In this document: positions 34,015 through 45,986 of the stretch, piece by piece
How the letters are laid out: each line of letters begins with the position of its first letter
Position numbering within the stretch: the stretch's first letter is position 1
Source: Asterias amurensis
Lineage: Eukaryota > Echinodermata > Asteroidea > Forcipulatida > Asteriidae
Reading direction: 5' to 3'
DNA length: 64,000 nucleotides
Assembly (NCBI RefSeq): GCF_032118995.1
Contig: NC_092660.1
Span: 18,214,501 to 18,278,500 of the forward strand
Translations under genes and position numbers: made by a program
Notes under the pieces: generated by a model
What the model saw: only the letters and a program-made list of their open reading frames with translations
What the model was told of the DNA's origin: nothing
Databases searched by the model: none

Positions 34015-34591
34015 CGTACTGAGCCCCGAAAAACTGAACACGGCGCAAGACTGAACCGGTTCATACTCCCTGCCTTTTCACTGCGCACACACTACGTGCA
34101 GTGACCCATTTTTTTCAAGTCCGCAGTGCGTAATCGGGTTACGAAAAATCAAACGCATTTGTTTCAAAATTAAAATTAGGTCGTACACACTAATCGGATG
34201 ATTTCAAGTCTGAGATCGCGGTCCCACCAAAAACGCCCCAATTACATGTAGCGATCAAGCGTCCGAACTCGCAACCTGCTAGAGGGCAATAATGTAATGG
34301 CTACGGGTAGACTACTAAAATTCACGTTCACAGACTTGGAACCAAGTCTAGGGGGTGGGGTGCGTGCGTATCGTCCTGACGGACTGCGTGTGCGGATTGG
34401 GTGTGCGCGACTGTACATCGTCCTTGCAGACTGTGTGTGTTGATAGTTGAGGCATGTTGAGGTCATAATAGTAGGCTTGTCTTATACGTCCTTGATTTAC
34501 CTCTATGTATTGTTGGGTGCGGGGTACACAGCTCCATGGTGCCTAGGAGGTGTAGAGAATTCTCTTTGAAAAGATAAACACAGTTGCAACA
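34015..34591 (+). promoter_or_regulatory. Upstream region of BBOX-like copy A, duplicated before copy B
   Basis: gggtgcgtgcgtatcgtcctgacggactgcg (in part) at 34346-34380 and the following stretch to the start codon match 53742-53935. This shows that the duplicated block includes the proximal promoter. Core elements were not resolved. Confidence 0.45.
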
Positions 34592-34855
34592 ATGAGCCTG
34601 AACATACCTGTACGCTTTGTTGGAATTTCTATTCGGTCCCACCGCTCTGCCACGGCTGCTTGGTGGGCTAATCACAGCTATCACCGAGTATGGCAACCCA
34701 AAGCGCTCTCGACTGGGCACAATCACCGGGGCTACTCGTCGGTTTCTTCGGGCCGGTCTTGGGCCTTTTTTGCGCCACCAAGAAGTCCGTTTGAAGTACG
34801 GCAGGCTAAACTTGGGGTTAATGGCTTCTTGTCTTCATACGCTGCTCAAAACAAG
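34592..34855 (+). CDS. Copy A exon 1 (presequence-like)
   Basis: Codes 88 residues, rich in Arg, Ser and aromatic residues with almost no acids, matching exon 1 of copy B. The donor aligned with copy B is GTGTTG, which is weak. A better AAAG|GTAACG lies 21 nt downstream (exon end 34876), in the same phase. Confidence 0.7.
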
Positions 34856-36544
34856 GTGTTGAGTAGTCACATAAAGGTAACGTCTGTGATCGGGTATAGA
34901 TTAAAAAAACTTTAAAAACACAACAACTTTTGGCTGTAATAATATAGCAAAAAAATCATTTAATTTCATTAACATGCATTCAAATTCACGCGTTTTCCCA
35001 CAATCCTCTCAAACTAGGGTTTCTTTTTAGCTCTTAATGCATTCAATATTCGTTTTCATGCACACATGATTGCACTTTTCTCGTTCAGATTCGCTTTAGT
35101 CAGTTTATTTTATTTATAGGTTGTCAAGACTACACTTTGACCATTCTTAAGTTGAATTTCTACTACCTATTTGCAATTGATTCATTCAAATTAAAACCCA
35201 TTGAAGCGAACATGATTTTGCTGCTGGTTCGAGTTTTCTTTTTCATTTGTGTGCAACGAATTTTAACTTATTTGCATTCAAATTAAAGATGAGTTATGGC
35301 TTTATGAGTCAACTGGGAATTACAGCTCCTTTACTTGCACTACAGCATAGTTGCCCTTAAGAGGTGTTTCCATGTACTTGACGTTATATTTACATCATTT
35401 GTTTTTTTTCTTAATTGAATTTTTTCTTCTTCTTGCTTTGTCACCCCTGTATCTGATAACTTTGAAATTAAAACTAACACCTCTGCTTTTAGCCTTGAGT
35501 TTTTACTGCACTGGTATTTATGTTGTTGTCTTTGTTTCTGCTAATGTCAGGAACATGCCAAATTAGAGGTTAACAAGTTTTTTAAGGAAACAAAAAGCTT
35601 AAAATTACAAGGGGTCGTTATAAAATTTATAAAACAAATTAATTTCAATGATGTCTTGCTCTGTATACCGACCACGGCAGCCATTGTTCATAAACCGTTT
35701 GGCTTAAAGTCAAACCATTGTAGAAATGAGTTTTCCCTGAAAGTATCTGCCTTTATATAGGCAACAACGAATGAGTATAAGCACATAACATAGAACATGA
35801 ATTTGAATGAAAACATTTAGAAAAAGGTTGGCAATTAATGAAATTGAATGGTTGACCAGCTCTTCCTGCTGGCTTTAACGAAATTGACTGAGTCTTGCGG
35901 CCTGATGAAATTGAAAGATTTTGTTTGACCAGTGAATGCTTAACTGTTGAACTTGAATAACTCTTGAATGCTGATTCAAAGTGCAGTCAATTTCAATACT
36001 AAAATGAATGAGCTAGGAGTTAAAATGGATGGAGTTTTGTTTAAATTGACCGGGAAAACCTTACCTATAATAAAGACATTTATAACTCGCAAAAACATAT
36101 CCCCCAAAGGGGTGCTCAAGGCGCGCTAACAGGAAGACCAAATATTCAAAATGGCGTGTCATGTGTTTTCAATTTTGGTCTTGAAACTGTCAACAGTCCC
36201 ACATGTCTTTACAGATAGATAACTGGACGAATGGAGACCAGAGCGCGATATTGAAACCTTTTATTATTATTTTTTTATCTTTCTGGAACTAAGAGGCTTT
36301 ATCACATAAAATGCCCAAAATGATTTGTTTTGTTAGCTGTAGTAGATAGTGTGTTTTATTGTTTTTACGTTATGGCCACAGTAAAATTGACAAGTTTATA
36401 CAAATTATAGTTTACAATACATACACAAATAGTTTACATCTGAAAAATAAACAGTATATCGCAATTGAAGGCTACATTGAACGATAAAGTGACATAAACA
36501 AACCACCAACAAAACACACGAACGAAAGCAGCTACCCAATAGTA

Positions 36545-36909
36545 TTAAAGCCATTATACACTTTCGGCACAGAAAAAAAAGTTCACAGATTTACAAATAA
36601 CTTACAGGGTTTACAGAAGGTAATGGTGAAAGACTTCTCTTGAAACATTATTCCATGAAATGCTTTACTTTTCGAGAAAACATTAAAACAATTATCAATT
36701 CTCGTTGTCGAGAATTACGAATTTATTTTAAATACATGTCACGGCGAAACGTGCGGAAACAAGGGTGGGTTTCCCCCGTTATTTTCATCCGACTCCGATT
36801 ACCGATTGAGCCTAAATTTTCACAGGTTTGTTATTTTTTATATCAGTTGTGATACACGAGGTGTGGGCCTTGGACAATACTGTTTACCGAAAGTGTCCAA
36901 TGGCTTTAA
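36545..36909 (+). mobile_element. TT-3 inverted-repeat element
   Basis: Full length with TTAA at both ends. Termini ttaaagccattatacacttt and tgtccaatggctttaa. Confidence 0.75.
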
Positions 36910-37139
36910 ATGCCACTCGATAAGTGCACGAGAGTATGAAGTCTGAAATCACCACAGTCCCTCGATTCTATTCAATTCAATTTGAACTGAATTGAATTCA
37001 ACAGAAAAGACCTCCTAACCCTACCCAGGCACGTTTTTCATGCTTCACGTATTATTATGTAGGACCAGATGATGGTTCGAGCAAAGGAAGCTTATTCATT
37101 GAGCTGTTATTTAAAACTTTATTTATACGCCGGTGTCGC

Positions 37140-37315
37140 ATGTAATTATGTCCTCTATGCAATACTATCCCGAATACATTATTGCATATGCAATAATGTG
37201 CGCCGGACGGTTTTGCATATGCAATCGTGTCCGCCTGGACGCTGCTGCATATTGCAATTGTGTCCGCCCGGACACATTTGCATATGCAGTTGTGTCCGCC
37301 CCGGTGCAAAACCGT
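37140..37315. repeat. Array of GCATATGC palindromes and GTCCGCCCGGAC spacers
   Basis: attgcatatgcaat (37181-37194), ttgcatatgcaa (37213-37224) and atttgcatatgc (37276-37287) alternate with GC-rich gtccgcctggac-like blocks. A related block is at 37590-37700. Confidence 0.7.
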
Positions 37316-38082
37316 CGTTGCAGTAAATTAAACGCCCTTATAAATCATTGTGAGAAACAGCTCCCTCTGAAGTGACGTAGTTTTTGAGACAAAGAAGTAA
37401 TTTGTCACCGTCCTTGCAGTAAATTAAACGCCCTTGGTCGACGGAACACGTTCGCCATTTTTTTATACAATCTATAAGTGCATGTCATGAATGACGTGGG
37501 AAATGTTCGGCCATCCGCTACAATCATAAAATACATGAATATTCATGCTACACGTAGGTTCAGTGCATGCACGCTCGCTTACGCGAACAGTCACGTACAT
37601 GTGCGCCGGACGGTTTTTGCATAGCCCCGGACACGATTGCATAATATGCAAAAGTCTCCGGAGCGGACAGTATTGCATGGCGGACACAATTGCATCTGCC
37701 ACTGGTCCTTCTAGGAATAACATTTGTTTATACCTTCCCCTTCCTCCAACAAGACACCACCAATCATTCTTGGCTCAATCTTTTTTTTGTTTATAGCTCC
37801 ATGGCTCAATGCACGCGCTTGCTCAATAACCTAGACTTGATTCTAAGTCTGCGATCGTGGCTGTAAGTCTACCCGATCGATAGCCGATACACTGTTGCCT
37901 GAAATAGCGCCATTTAGAGTGATATTTTTCGATAACCACTGTACTTCGAGTGATTTTTTTTCTGCAAATGAATTAAAAACAATATCCAAAGCTGATGTAC
38001 TTTTTACCACGTAAAGTCTTTATTGACATCGATTTTTAGAGAAATTTCCAAACGTATATACGGACCCTTAAAGTTTCCTGCA

Positions 38083-38246
38083 GCCGATTTCACGAAACGC
38101 TAGGATTAATCCTATCTCGAGTTAGGACGAGTAACCCGTCCTACTTTAGGATGGGTTAAATGCGTCCTAACGTCTATGGATACGGAACTTAACTCGTCCG
38201 TAGTCCTAATATTAAGTTTGGAAGAGTTTGGTGAAATCGACGGCAG
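38083..38246. mobile_element. CCTAAGTTAGGAC-type element
   Basis: Inverted ends ccgatttcacgaaacgct and gtttggtgaaatcgacgg, in intron 1 of copy A. Confidence 0.6.
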
Positions 38247-39306
38247 TACACTATCAACCGTGAGTTCGAAAAGAAACCTTAAAAACAAACAACAACAAAC
38301 AAGAGAACGAACAACACAAACAGGCAGGGCCCGGCACATATCATTATGACATGGCAAAACGTATTCCACAATAATAGCATTAACTGTTTTGTTTATCATC
38401 GTTTTATGACAGCAATGGGGGTCAGCTGGTTGTCGTGAGTGGCGCAAAGTCTAAGTTTACACCAAAAAACAAATGCACTCAAATTTAGTTGGTCGCCGAG
38501 AGCACGATCTTATCTAGTTTCCAGACCTCTGGACCCCCCCCCCCCTTAAAAAAAACATCGCCCGGACAAAGGTCAAAATGAATAACTTCGCAAAACTGAA
38601 CGAACGCACTTTAGGGCTATTGTACCATTATCACATGCCCTGACCCCCCCCCCCCCCAAAAAAAAAAAAAAAGAAGAAGAAGAAAAAAAAAAAAAAAAAA
38701 AAAAACAACACAAAACCCCCAAAACCCAAATTAGAACATGTTAGTCATTTTGTGTTTCAACTTTTTCGTTCCCGAACTAAGGTCTGTAGCGTGAGTCTAT
38801 AAGTTTTGGGTGAGTGCTGTATAAAACATTTCAAATTAAACCAATGACTAAATTTTGGCAACTAAAAAAATATCAAATTCTATTCATAAAAACCTCAGAT
38901 AGTTTCGCTATTCCTATTGGTGGAGAGAACGTCACGTGGGTGTGTATTAAACCTTTGTTTATGAACAGTAAAAAGTGTTGAAACATGTGCGTGACACGCA
39001 AACTTGCACATGTGCTTAAAAGACAGTTTCTTCATTCCTATTGGTTGGAAGCAACGGCTAAAAAACAGTAAGTGCCACGTACATCACGGGATACGTGCGA
39101 CGCGCACATCATTCCCTTATAAGGAGTTGTTTACCCGAGGGCGGCGGAGGGCCTAACCATTTTATAGCTGGAGGGGTGTTGTGTTGAAAGAAATCATTGA
39201 AAAATTATAGTTTTTGCATTATTTTATTATTTGAGCAAAATTGTTGTTGATGTTTTTTGACCGAAAATGTATTTATGAATGGGAATCAAAGTGAAATGAA
39301 AAATTT

Positions 39307-39503
39307 GTCTCCCATAAATGGCCGACCGTGTTAGTCGACGATGTAAACTAAAACCGTGCAATTTTGAGGCATGTATGTGTGGATCATTGTATTCTACTTT
39401 TAATACATCTTTCTACCCATTTTGCACTTGATAATAAACGTTTACAGACGCTTTTCAAAGGGGGGGACCAACTCGACCGATCCAATGCATTGTGTTCCTT
39501 TAA
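39307..39503 (+). mobile_element. TT-2 element, right half only
   Basis: Begins at the TT-2 centre (ctcccataaatggccgaccg) and ends tgtgttcctttaa. Its TTAA at 39500-39503 is shared with a reversed TT-1. Confidence 0.65.
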
Positions 39504-39862
39504 AATGCAGTGGTAATTACTCAAAATATTGTACAGCATAAAACCTCAATTGGTTACGAGTAATGGGATAGTATAAGACATTGTGAGAAATGGCTCCCTC
39601 TGAAGTGACGTATTTAAAAAAATAAATTGATTTTCCACGAATTTGATTTTGAGACCTCAGATTTAGAATTTTAGGTCTCGAAATCAAGCATCCGAAAGCA
39701 CACAAATTCGTGTGTCAAGTTTTTTTTTCTTTCATAGTTATCTCGCAACTTCGACGACCAATTGAGCTCAAGTTTCCACAGGTATGTTATTTTGTGCATA
39801 TAATGTTGAGATACACCAACTTTGAAGGCTAGTCTTTGACAATTACCAGTAGAGTCCACTGC
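39500..39862 (-). mobile_element. TT-1 element, reversed
   Basis: Starts ttaaaatgcagtggtaatta, with part of the terminal repeat deleted, and ends gtagagtccactgcc. It carries the GAGACCTCA palindrome. Lies 240 bp before copy A exon 2. Confidence 0.65.
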
Positions 39863-40104
39863 CGGATATGCGATTTTTTTTAAATTATAAACGTTAAGTA
39901 ATAAATTACACAGGAAACTGAGTGGGTAAAGAGGATTGAAACTTTGCATGGTTGAAATTTAACTAAAAAGTGGTTTGCGGATCCCTGTTGGTTCTTAAAA
40001 AGAACCGGTGGTTAACAACTCACCGTTTCGATCACTATGCTCTGATCGTCTTCAGTAAAAGTGTTGTAAATAGTTTTGGGTTTTGTGTTCTCGTTGACTC
40101 ACAG

Positions 40105-40622
40105 GTCGAAGCCTTGTCAAAAGATGACACCCGCGGCGTCGTAGCGGTAACCTGGTCCGACGGTGAGAATCAAGACTACCCATTTATCTGGCTCCGGGAC
40201 AACTGCCTCTGCAGCCAGTGCTACCACTCCGAATCACAGTGCCGTCTCTCATTCAGCGATCTTGATATAACCGCCTGCCCGGAATCGGTCGGAACCATCG
40301 ATGGTGGAGATACTGTGCGAATAACGTGGAACCAACACCACCACACGGATCTTAACTCCGTATGGCTCCGTACGTTCCGTTTCGACCAGGAACAGTTGGA
40401 TGACATCAGCTCGCCCGTTCAGAAGCTATGGAGCGCCGAAGTGGCGACTACTTTACCGGTGTTTGAATTTGACAAAGTCCTCACTGATGACATGGTTTTG
40501 TTTGAGTTCCTGAAGGCGTTCAATGAAGTGGGCATAGCCAAGGTGGATGGGGTCCCTACAAAGACGAAACAAATTCCAGTCCTTGCCAAAAGAGTTGGAC
40601 CGATGGTGGACACAAGCTTCGG
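40105..40622 (+). CDS. Copy A exon 2
   Basis: 518 nt, the same length as in copy B. Codes the GBBH-like N-terminal zinc domain (WLRDNCLCSQC, ITWNQHHH) and the first part of the dioxygenase fold (VFEFDKVL, FNEVGIAKVDGVP). Acceptor CTCACAG, donor GTAGGT. Confidence 0.92.
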
Positions 40623-41146
40623 GTAGGTTTTGCATTCTAGCAAGTATTGTCTGATTTCAACGAGAGTAAATTAATTGTGACTGGGTTTTGACTACAGAAT
40701 GTTCACACATTAACCTTCATTTCAATCGTTTCTGAACTACCCAACACACACATGCAATCCTATAAATCCAGTTTGTGGGGTCCTGCTGTTGTTGTTATTA
40801 CTATTCCCGTTTCTTAAGAATTCCCTTGTGGGATACATTGTGCACTGTGTAAATTACCCCACAAGAGGACTCTCGAAAGCTCACAAAACTTAATCTCTTC
40901 CCCTTGGTCTAAAAAATGCGCAGTTGCGTTAGTACAATGTTACCGAACTCCACCTGGTGGTTGCATTATTACAATGTAATACCAAACTCCACCTGGTGGT
41001 TGAGGGCGCCCTTGCCCCTTTCATTACCGCGGATGCATCTTTCGTCTATGTCATCTGTCTCAATATCAGGGTTATAAAATGGGTACCTGTGAGAGTAGAG
41101 ATTGATAATGTGTATATAAGATCCTTTCGAGCGCCACAGTTGCCCA

Positions 41147-41333
41147 GGGTCCAATTTCGCACAAAAAGGAGCTTAGCACAACCAATTGTTGCTTACCAGA
41201 TTAAGGTTACCAGTAAAACTATATACCATGCCACATGTACAATTTGTGACTGCAGTATTCTGTTTCTTTCTGCTTAGCAGAAAATTATTCAGCCACATTT
41301 TTTGCTTAAGTAGCTTTATGAAATTGGGCCCAG
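41147..41333. mobile_element. GGGCCCAATTTCAT-type element
   Basis: gggtccaatttcgcac at the left and gctttatgaaattgggccca at the right, in intron 2 of copy A. Confidence 0.55.
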
Positions 41334-41350
41334 GTTGTATACTTTCTAAT

Positions 41351-41722
41351 TTAAAGTCATTGTACACTTTCGGTAAACAGTATTGTCCAAGTCCCACACT
41401 TCGTGTATCACAACTTATATATAAAATAACAATCCTGTGGAAATTTAGGCTCAATCGGACATCGGAGTCGGGAGAAAATAACGGGAAAACCCACTCCTGT
41501 TTTCGCGCGTTTCGCCGTGTCATGACATGTGTTTATAACAAATCCTTAATTCTCGTTAACGAGAATTTATATTGTTTTACCGTTTTCTCAAAAAGTAAAG
41601 CATTTCATGGACTAATATTTCAAGAGAAGTCTTCCACCATTACCTTCTATAAACCCTGTAAATTATTTGTAAATCTGTGAACTTTTTTTTTTTTCTGTAC
41701 CGAAAGGGTCCAATGGCTTTAA
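41351..41722 (-). mobile_element. TT-3 element abutting TT-1
   Basis: TTAA flanked. Its right TTAA (41719-41722) is the left TTAA of the TT-1 that follows. In intron 2 of copy A, absent from intron 2 of copy B. Confidence 0.75.
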
Positions 41723-42082
41723 AGACGCTGGACACTTTCGGTAATTGTCAAAGACAAGTCTTCTCACTTGGTGTATCTCAACATGCATAAACTAACAAAC
41801 CTGTGAAATCAAAGTTGCGAGACAACAGTTATAGAAAAAACACTCTTGTCACACGAAGTTGTGTGTTTTCAGATGCTTGATTTCGAGACCTCAAATTCTA
41901 AACTTGAGGTCTCGAAATCAAATTCGTGGAAAATTACTTTCGTGACAAAACTATGCTACTTCAGAGGGAGCAGTTTCTCACAATGTATTATACTATCAAC
42001 CTTTTCCCGTAACTCATTACCAAGTAAGGTTTTATGCTAATAATTATTTTGAGTAATTACCAATAGTGTACACTGCCTTTAA
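41719..42082 (+). mobile_element. TT-1 inverted-repeat element
   Basis: Shares its left TTAA with TT-3 and ends 53 bp before copy A exon 3. Absent from the matching place in copy B. Confidence 0.75.
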
Positions 42083-42135
42083 AGTGCATTTATTTTGTGC
42101 TGTGCGCTGTATAAGAATTTGTTGTAATTTATTAG

Positions 42136-42262
42136 GATGATTCAACCTCTGAAACAAGGCGGCTACCAAGAGGAGAACCTTGAGACGGAGCGTGCCCTCT
42201 CCTACACCAACCTCGGGCTGCAGCTACACACGGATATGAGCTGTCTCAGTGAACCGCCAGCC
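42136..42262 (+). CDS. Copy A exon 3 (HTD iron ligands)
   Basis: 127 nt. Codes MIQPLKQGGYQEE and LSYTNLGLQLHTDMSC; the His and Asp of HTD are two of the three iron ligands. Donor GTACGT. Confidence 0.9.
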
Positions 42263-42957
42263 GTACGTACATTCATCCTATCTTTTGCCCGCATTTTATA
42301 CATCTTATGCAATGACGTCACCATACCGCCATCTTGATTGATAAAACGACGTGGTATCTTTCATCGCCGGCCTTCAACCTCTAGGACCCTGGTTCAATCT
42401 CACTTGAGACACCGGGGATTAGGTTTCCAGCCCCTACCTATAGACTTGATTCAAGTCCTGTTCTTTTGTCAGAGGTCCCCTTAAGCATATCGCGCCAACT
42501 ATACGCAAACAAGCCGTATAGCAGTGTGCGCTTGCCGTCAAAAACATGTGGCCCCGAGAGCAAGTTGGGGAATGCATGCAGAGTACATCACAATAGTTTT
42601 ATGGCGATGGTATTGGATTCATTGGACTTGAGTCAAGTTTAAGCCCCATCTGGTTCCTCAATAATATTTCTCTTGGTGCTGCCCCCAGCGTGATTTGAAC
42701 CGGATCCGGGGGTTCTAGAGGTGGAAGGCGAGGAAATAAACCACTTCACCAACCAACCCGACCACTAACGCTATTGTGCCTTACAGCAAATTCCAATATT
42801 GCCTCTTGTGGAGGGCTTTTAAATTTGTTTTTCTCAATCGCTTAAAAAAGGGAACTCCTACAGCAAGTGTTAAGAACAAGTTTGAAGGATGACATTTCTG
42901 TTTTCAAAAGAAAAAAATTGCTGCCTGACAGACTGATGACTTTGTTTTCAACCGTAG

Positions 42958-43163
42958 ATGGCGTTTTTCCATTGCATCAAAGCGTCTGATGACGATGGTG
43001 GTTACAGTCAGTTCTCAGACGGCTTCAAGGCTGCTGATTTGTTGAGGCAAAAGGACCCTGAGGCGTTTCAAATGCTGTGCACCAATCAGCAAGTGTTTCG
43101 ACTCGTGGGGGAGGAGCCTCATGTAGGGGGATTCGACCACCACGCATATCACACTCCAATTAA
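42958..43163 (+). CDS. Copy A exon 4
   Basis: 206 nt. Codes FFHCIKASDDDGG, then DGFKAADLLRQKDPEAFQML, the BBOX/TMLHE-type helix region. Acceptor CCGTAG, donor GTAAGT. Confidence 0.92.
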
Positions 43164-43224
43164 GTAAGTAGCATAGATGCAGAGGGCTATGTTTTTCCCA
43201 TTTGACTTTTTCTTCCGTTGCCAG

Positions 43225-43495
43225 CTAGGTAACCCCGCGGTGCTCACTCGGGTGAGCCCCTGACAAGAGCTAAACGAACGACCAGTGAGCCCCTGACAAG
43301 AGCTAAACGAACGACCACTCACCGCTTTCGGAGTGAGGTCATGCACCTGGGGCCAGCCCACAAGTGACCCAGTCCACAAGCAGGGCACTGAGGGCTGACC
43401 CGGGTGAGCCCGTTGAATTACGTCAAAAGCTATTCGAACGCACCGGGCAGACCGAGGATGACCCAGGGAGGGAAGCTAAACAAACGCACCCTATG
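43225..43495. repeat. GTGAGCCC / AAACGAACG repeat with 33-bp duplication
   Basis: gtgagcccctgacaagagct with its downstream aaacgaacgacca occurs twice in tandem (43253-43318). Related sequence lies at 61890-62272. In intron 4 of copy A. Confidence 0.55.
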
Positions 43496-43922
43496 TTGTA
43501 GCACTGTGTCGGCCATATTATCTCAAAAAGGCTTAATTATGAACAGGAGCAGAACGTAAGGCACCTGTTACTACGGGTTACCTATTATATATCATGTTTT
43601 GGCTATGACTTGAATCCCTACTCAATTTGAATGAAGAAGTATGGAATGTACTTGTAGAGGTCTCAGCTCCTTACGTCGTCAAGTTATATAAGGTGAAAAT
43701 CACAGAGAAGTGTTTTCCAGAGAGTTGCGTAAATCCGTTGTAGGCCTACGTTTAATGTTTGTCTCACTCAAACAACTTTGGTGGAAAGCTTATTTCAACC
43801 ATCATTACCTTTAAACCGTGTAAGTTGAATGTAAATCTGTGGTCGTTCTAGTTTTGTGAATTATGATCATCTTGACTATTGTAAATAATTGGGTGAACAT
43901 AATAATGATTTTTCCTCTACAG

Positions 43923-44087
43923 GTTAGACCACGAGGGCCAGCTAAAGAGTATCTGCTACAGTACACATGCCGGCTTCCGTCAATGCGCATGCTGTTAACA
44001 AAGTGAACGCCATGTTTAGCGCCCTCCAGAAGTTTCACAACTTCATCAACAGTCCAGAAAATGTGTTCAACGTCAAACTCAAGAGTG
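43923..44087 (+). pseudogene. Copy A exon 5, two 1-nt deletions and a stop
   Basis: 165 nt against 167 in copy B. The deletions turn cgccc into tgcc and catgg into catg. The resulting TAA is at 43996-43998. Flanking splice sites (CTACAG, GTAAGT) are intact. Confidence 0.88.
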
Positions 44088-45065
44088 GTAAGTGATCTTT
44101 TCAATATCATATTACAAACTTGTTTTTATCTTTTGGGGAGTTACATATTATGTGATTCAGCATGGATTGAACGTTGTTGGTGCGGTCAAAACTCAGTTTA
44201 TTAGAAGAAAACCGGTTCAGAATTGACCCTTATTCCGGGTCACTAATGACCTGATGGATCAGGCTGACTCACTTCTATGACAGGCTGAACCGGGAAATTG
44301 TTAAAATTGTTTTGACTCAGATTGATATAGTTACACTCTTAAAAAAAGTGACATAATTTGCCACAATCGGCGCCCTCTTTATGAGTCAGGCTGGCCAAGA
44401 ATTAGACCATAGACTGACCCAGAAGTAGTTAAAACGTGGGGGGGGGGAGGGGGGGGGGGTGGCATGGATTGTGCGTCAGTTTGATGTAGTTTCACGTAAT
44501 TTTAAGACACAGAGTCCGGGTAATTTTGGCCATAATTGAGTCATCAGAATGATAGTTAATTCTGACCAGGAGATTTCAGAATGTAGGGAGGGAGTAGTAG
44601 ACAGTTACGTCTTTGTTTGACTACAGTGTTGATTATACTATTTATTAAGCCATTTGCGAGTTACATTTTGAATGCAGTCTGATACAATGACTTAATTGCT
44701 TAGCCACAATGTACTGCTTACTTAATTCTGAATTCCTCAGACTAACGAGAAAGTTGCTATGTCAAATGGTTCGGGGCAAGCTTTTGTATAGCAACCTTTT
44801 AAGAGCAAACCCTGGTACCACTCTGCCATACAAATCCATTCAGAATTGTGTATGGTGTCCAACGTCTCAGCCGTCTAAGCCAATGCTTGCCCCAAATTAT
44901 GTGACACAGCAACTGTCTTGATAGTTTGAGGAATTCAAATTTAAGTGGTAACTTGTGATCATGCACGTCATTGTACAAGTCAAATCTAACACGCACAAAT
45001 GACTTATTGAAGTGCAGGACATAGTTTGTGATAAGCTTTATTTTGTGCGCTGTGCGTGACTTTAG

Positions 45066-45214
45066 GTGAAATGATGGTCGTGAACAATCACCGAGTACTC
45101 CACGGACGTACGGCGTTCGACGTCACCAGCGAGCGCCACCTAGAGTTGGGATACGTCCAGATGGACCACGTGACCTCGCGCATGCGTGTTCTACAAACGA
45201 AGATGCAGAGTTAA
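45066..45214 (+). CDS. Copy A exon 6 (distal iron His), short C-terminus
   Basis: Codes GEMMVVNNHRVLHGRTAF and ERHLELGYVQMD. It ends KMQS then TAA, where copy B runs on for 21 more residues. Reached in frame only if the exon 5 losses are artefacts. Confidence 0.75.
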
Positions 45215-45404
45215 TTACGTGGGTTTCACGATGTGGAAAAAATGAAATCCAATTCTTCCCGTACAGATTTTTAGGCATAATTGAACTACAAAATGCCATT
45301 TATATTTTTATATACAGTTATGACAAATAATTATTTGAAACGTATTTACAGAGGTGGAAAATTAATATTGGTGGTTTTATATAAACATGGCTATAAAATC
45401 AGCT

Positions 45405-45773
45405 TTAAAGCCATTACACACTTTCGGTACAGAAAAAAAAAGTTCACAGATTTTCAAATAATATACAGGGTTTACAGAAGGTACTGGTGAAAGACTTCTC
45501 TTGAAATATTGTTCCATGAAATGCTTTACTTTTTGAGAAAACATTAAAACAATATCAATTCTCGATAGCGAGAATTACGGATTTATTTTAAACACATGCC
45601 ATGACACGGCGAAACGCGCGGAAACAAGAGTGGGGTTTCCCGTTATTTTCTCCCGACTCCGATGACCGATTGAGCCTAAATTTCCACAGGATTGTTATTT
45701 TATATAGAAGTTGTGATACACGAAGTGTGGGCCTTGGACATTACTGTTTACCGAAAGTGTCCACTGGCTTTAA
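45405..45773 (+). mobile_element. TT-3 inverted-repeat element
   Basis: Full length and TTAA flanked, starting 190 bp after the copy A stop. It may lie in its 3' UTR. Confidence 0.75.
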
Positions 45774-45986
45774 AGGAAAGTATGCGTGCGGTAATCACTC
45801 AATAATGGTAACAAACACTTACTTGTGTACTATAGGCTACAGCAGTTGTGGATAGTTTAAAGCATTATTTGAGAATCATTTTACTCCTAACTAATAACTT
45901 TATAACCTACTTATTTTATATCATAATCTAGTTACTTCGTAAGTTGTCGCAATACTCTTCTAATGGGAGACTTTACAAAAGCTCTG

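Larger units (their letters stand above)
34856..39305 (+). other. Large intron 1 of copy A, 5' part
   Basis: No exon recognised. Contents: AT-rich sequence with repeated attcaaatt words (34960-36040), a TT-3 element (36545-36909), GCATATGC arrays (37140-37315, 37590-37700), a CCTAAGTTAGGAC element (38083-38246), C and A runs (38538-38710), and CCAAT-bearing repeats at 38900-39070. The segment near 38788-38850 matches 54600-54660 in copy B. Confidence 0.5.
34592..45214 (+). pseudogene. Gamma-butyrobetaine dioxygenase-like copy A, frameshifted in exon 5
   Basis: Exons by homology with copy B: 34592..34855 (or ..34876), 40105..40622, 42136..42262, 42958..43163, 43923..44087 and 45066..45214. 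Exons 1-4 are open and retain the N-terminal zinc site (CxCxxC and HHH) and the iron ligands HTD. Exon 5 lacks two single bases relative to copy B, in a C run near 43971 and a G run near 43990. Reading therefore hits TAA at 43996-43998, before the distal iron His in exon 6. Exon 6 still codes NNHRVLHGR but ends early, after KMQS. As written the product would stop within the jelly roll and be inactive. Both losses fall in short homopolymers, so a sequencing or assembly error is a real alternative to a pseudogene. Confidence 0.8.

Noticed and set aside
37069-37375. Cysteine- and proline-rich frames resembling a secreted peptide
   Set aside because: They are translations of the GCATATGC/GTCCGCC repeat in several frames, with no signal peptide.
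38538-38710. Long C and A runs as a processed poly(A) tail
   Set aside because: No gene-like sequence precedes them; mixed C/A homopolymers look like simple repeats, perhaps with sequencing uncertainty.
41186-41680. 164-codon plus-strand frame in BBOX-like copy A intron 2
   Set aside because: It runs through a GGGCCCAATTTCAT element and a TT-3 element with no coding signature.
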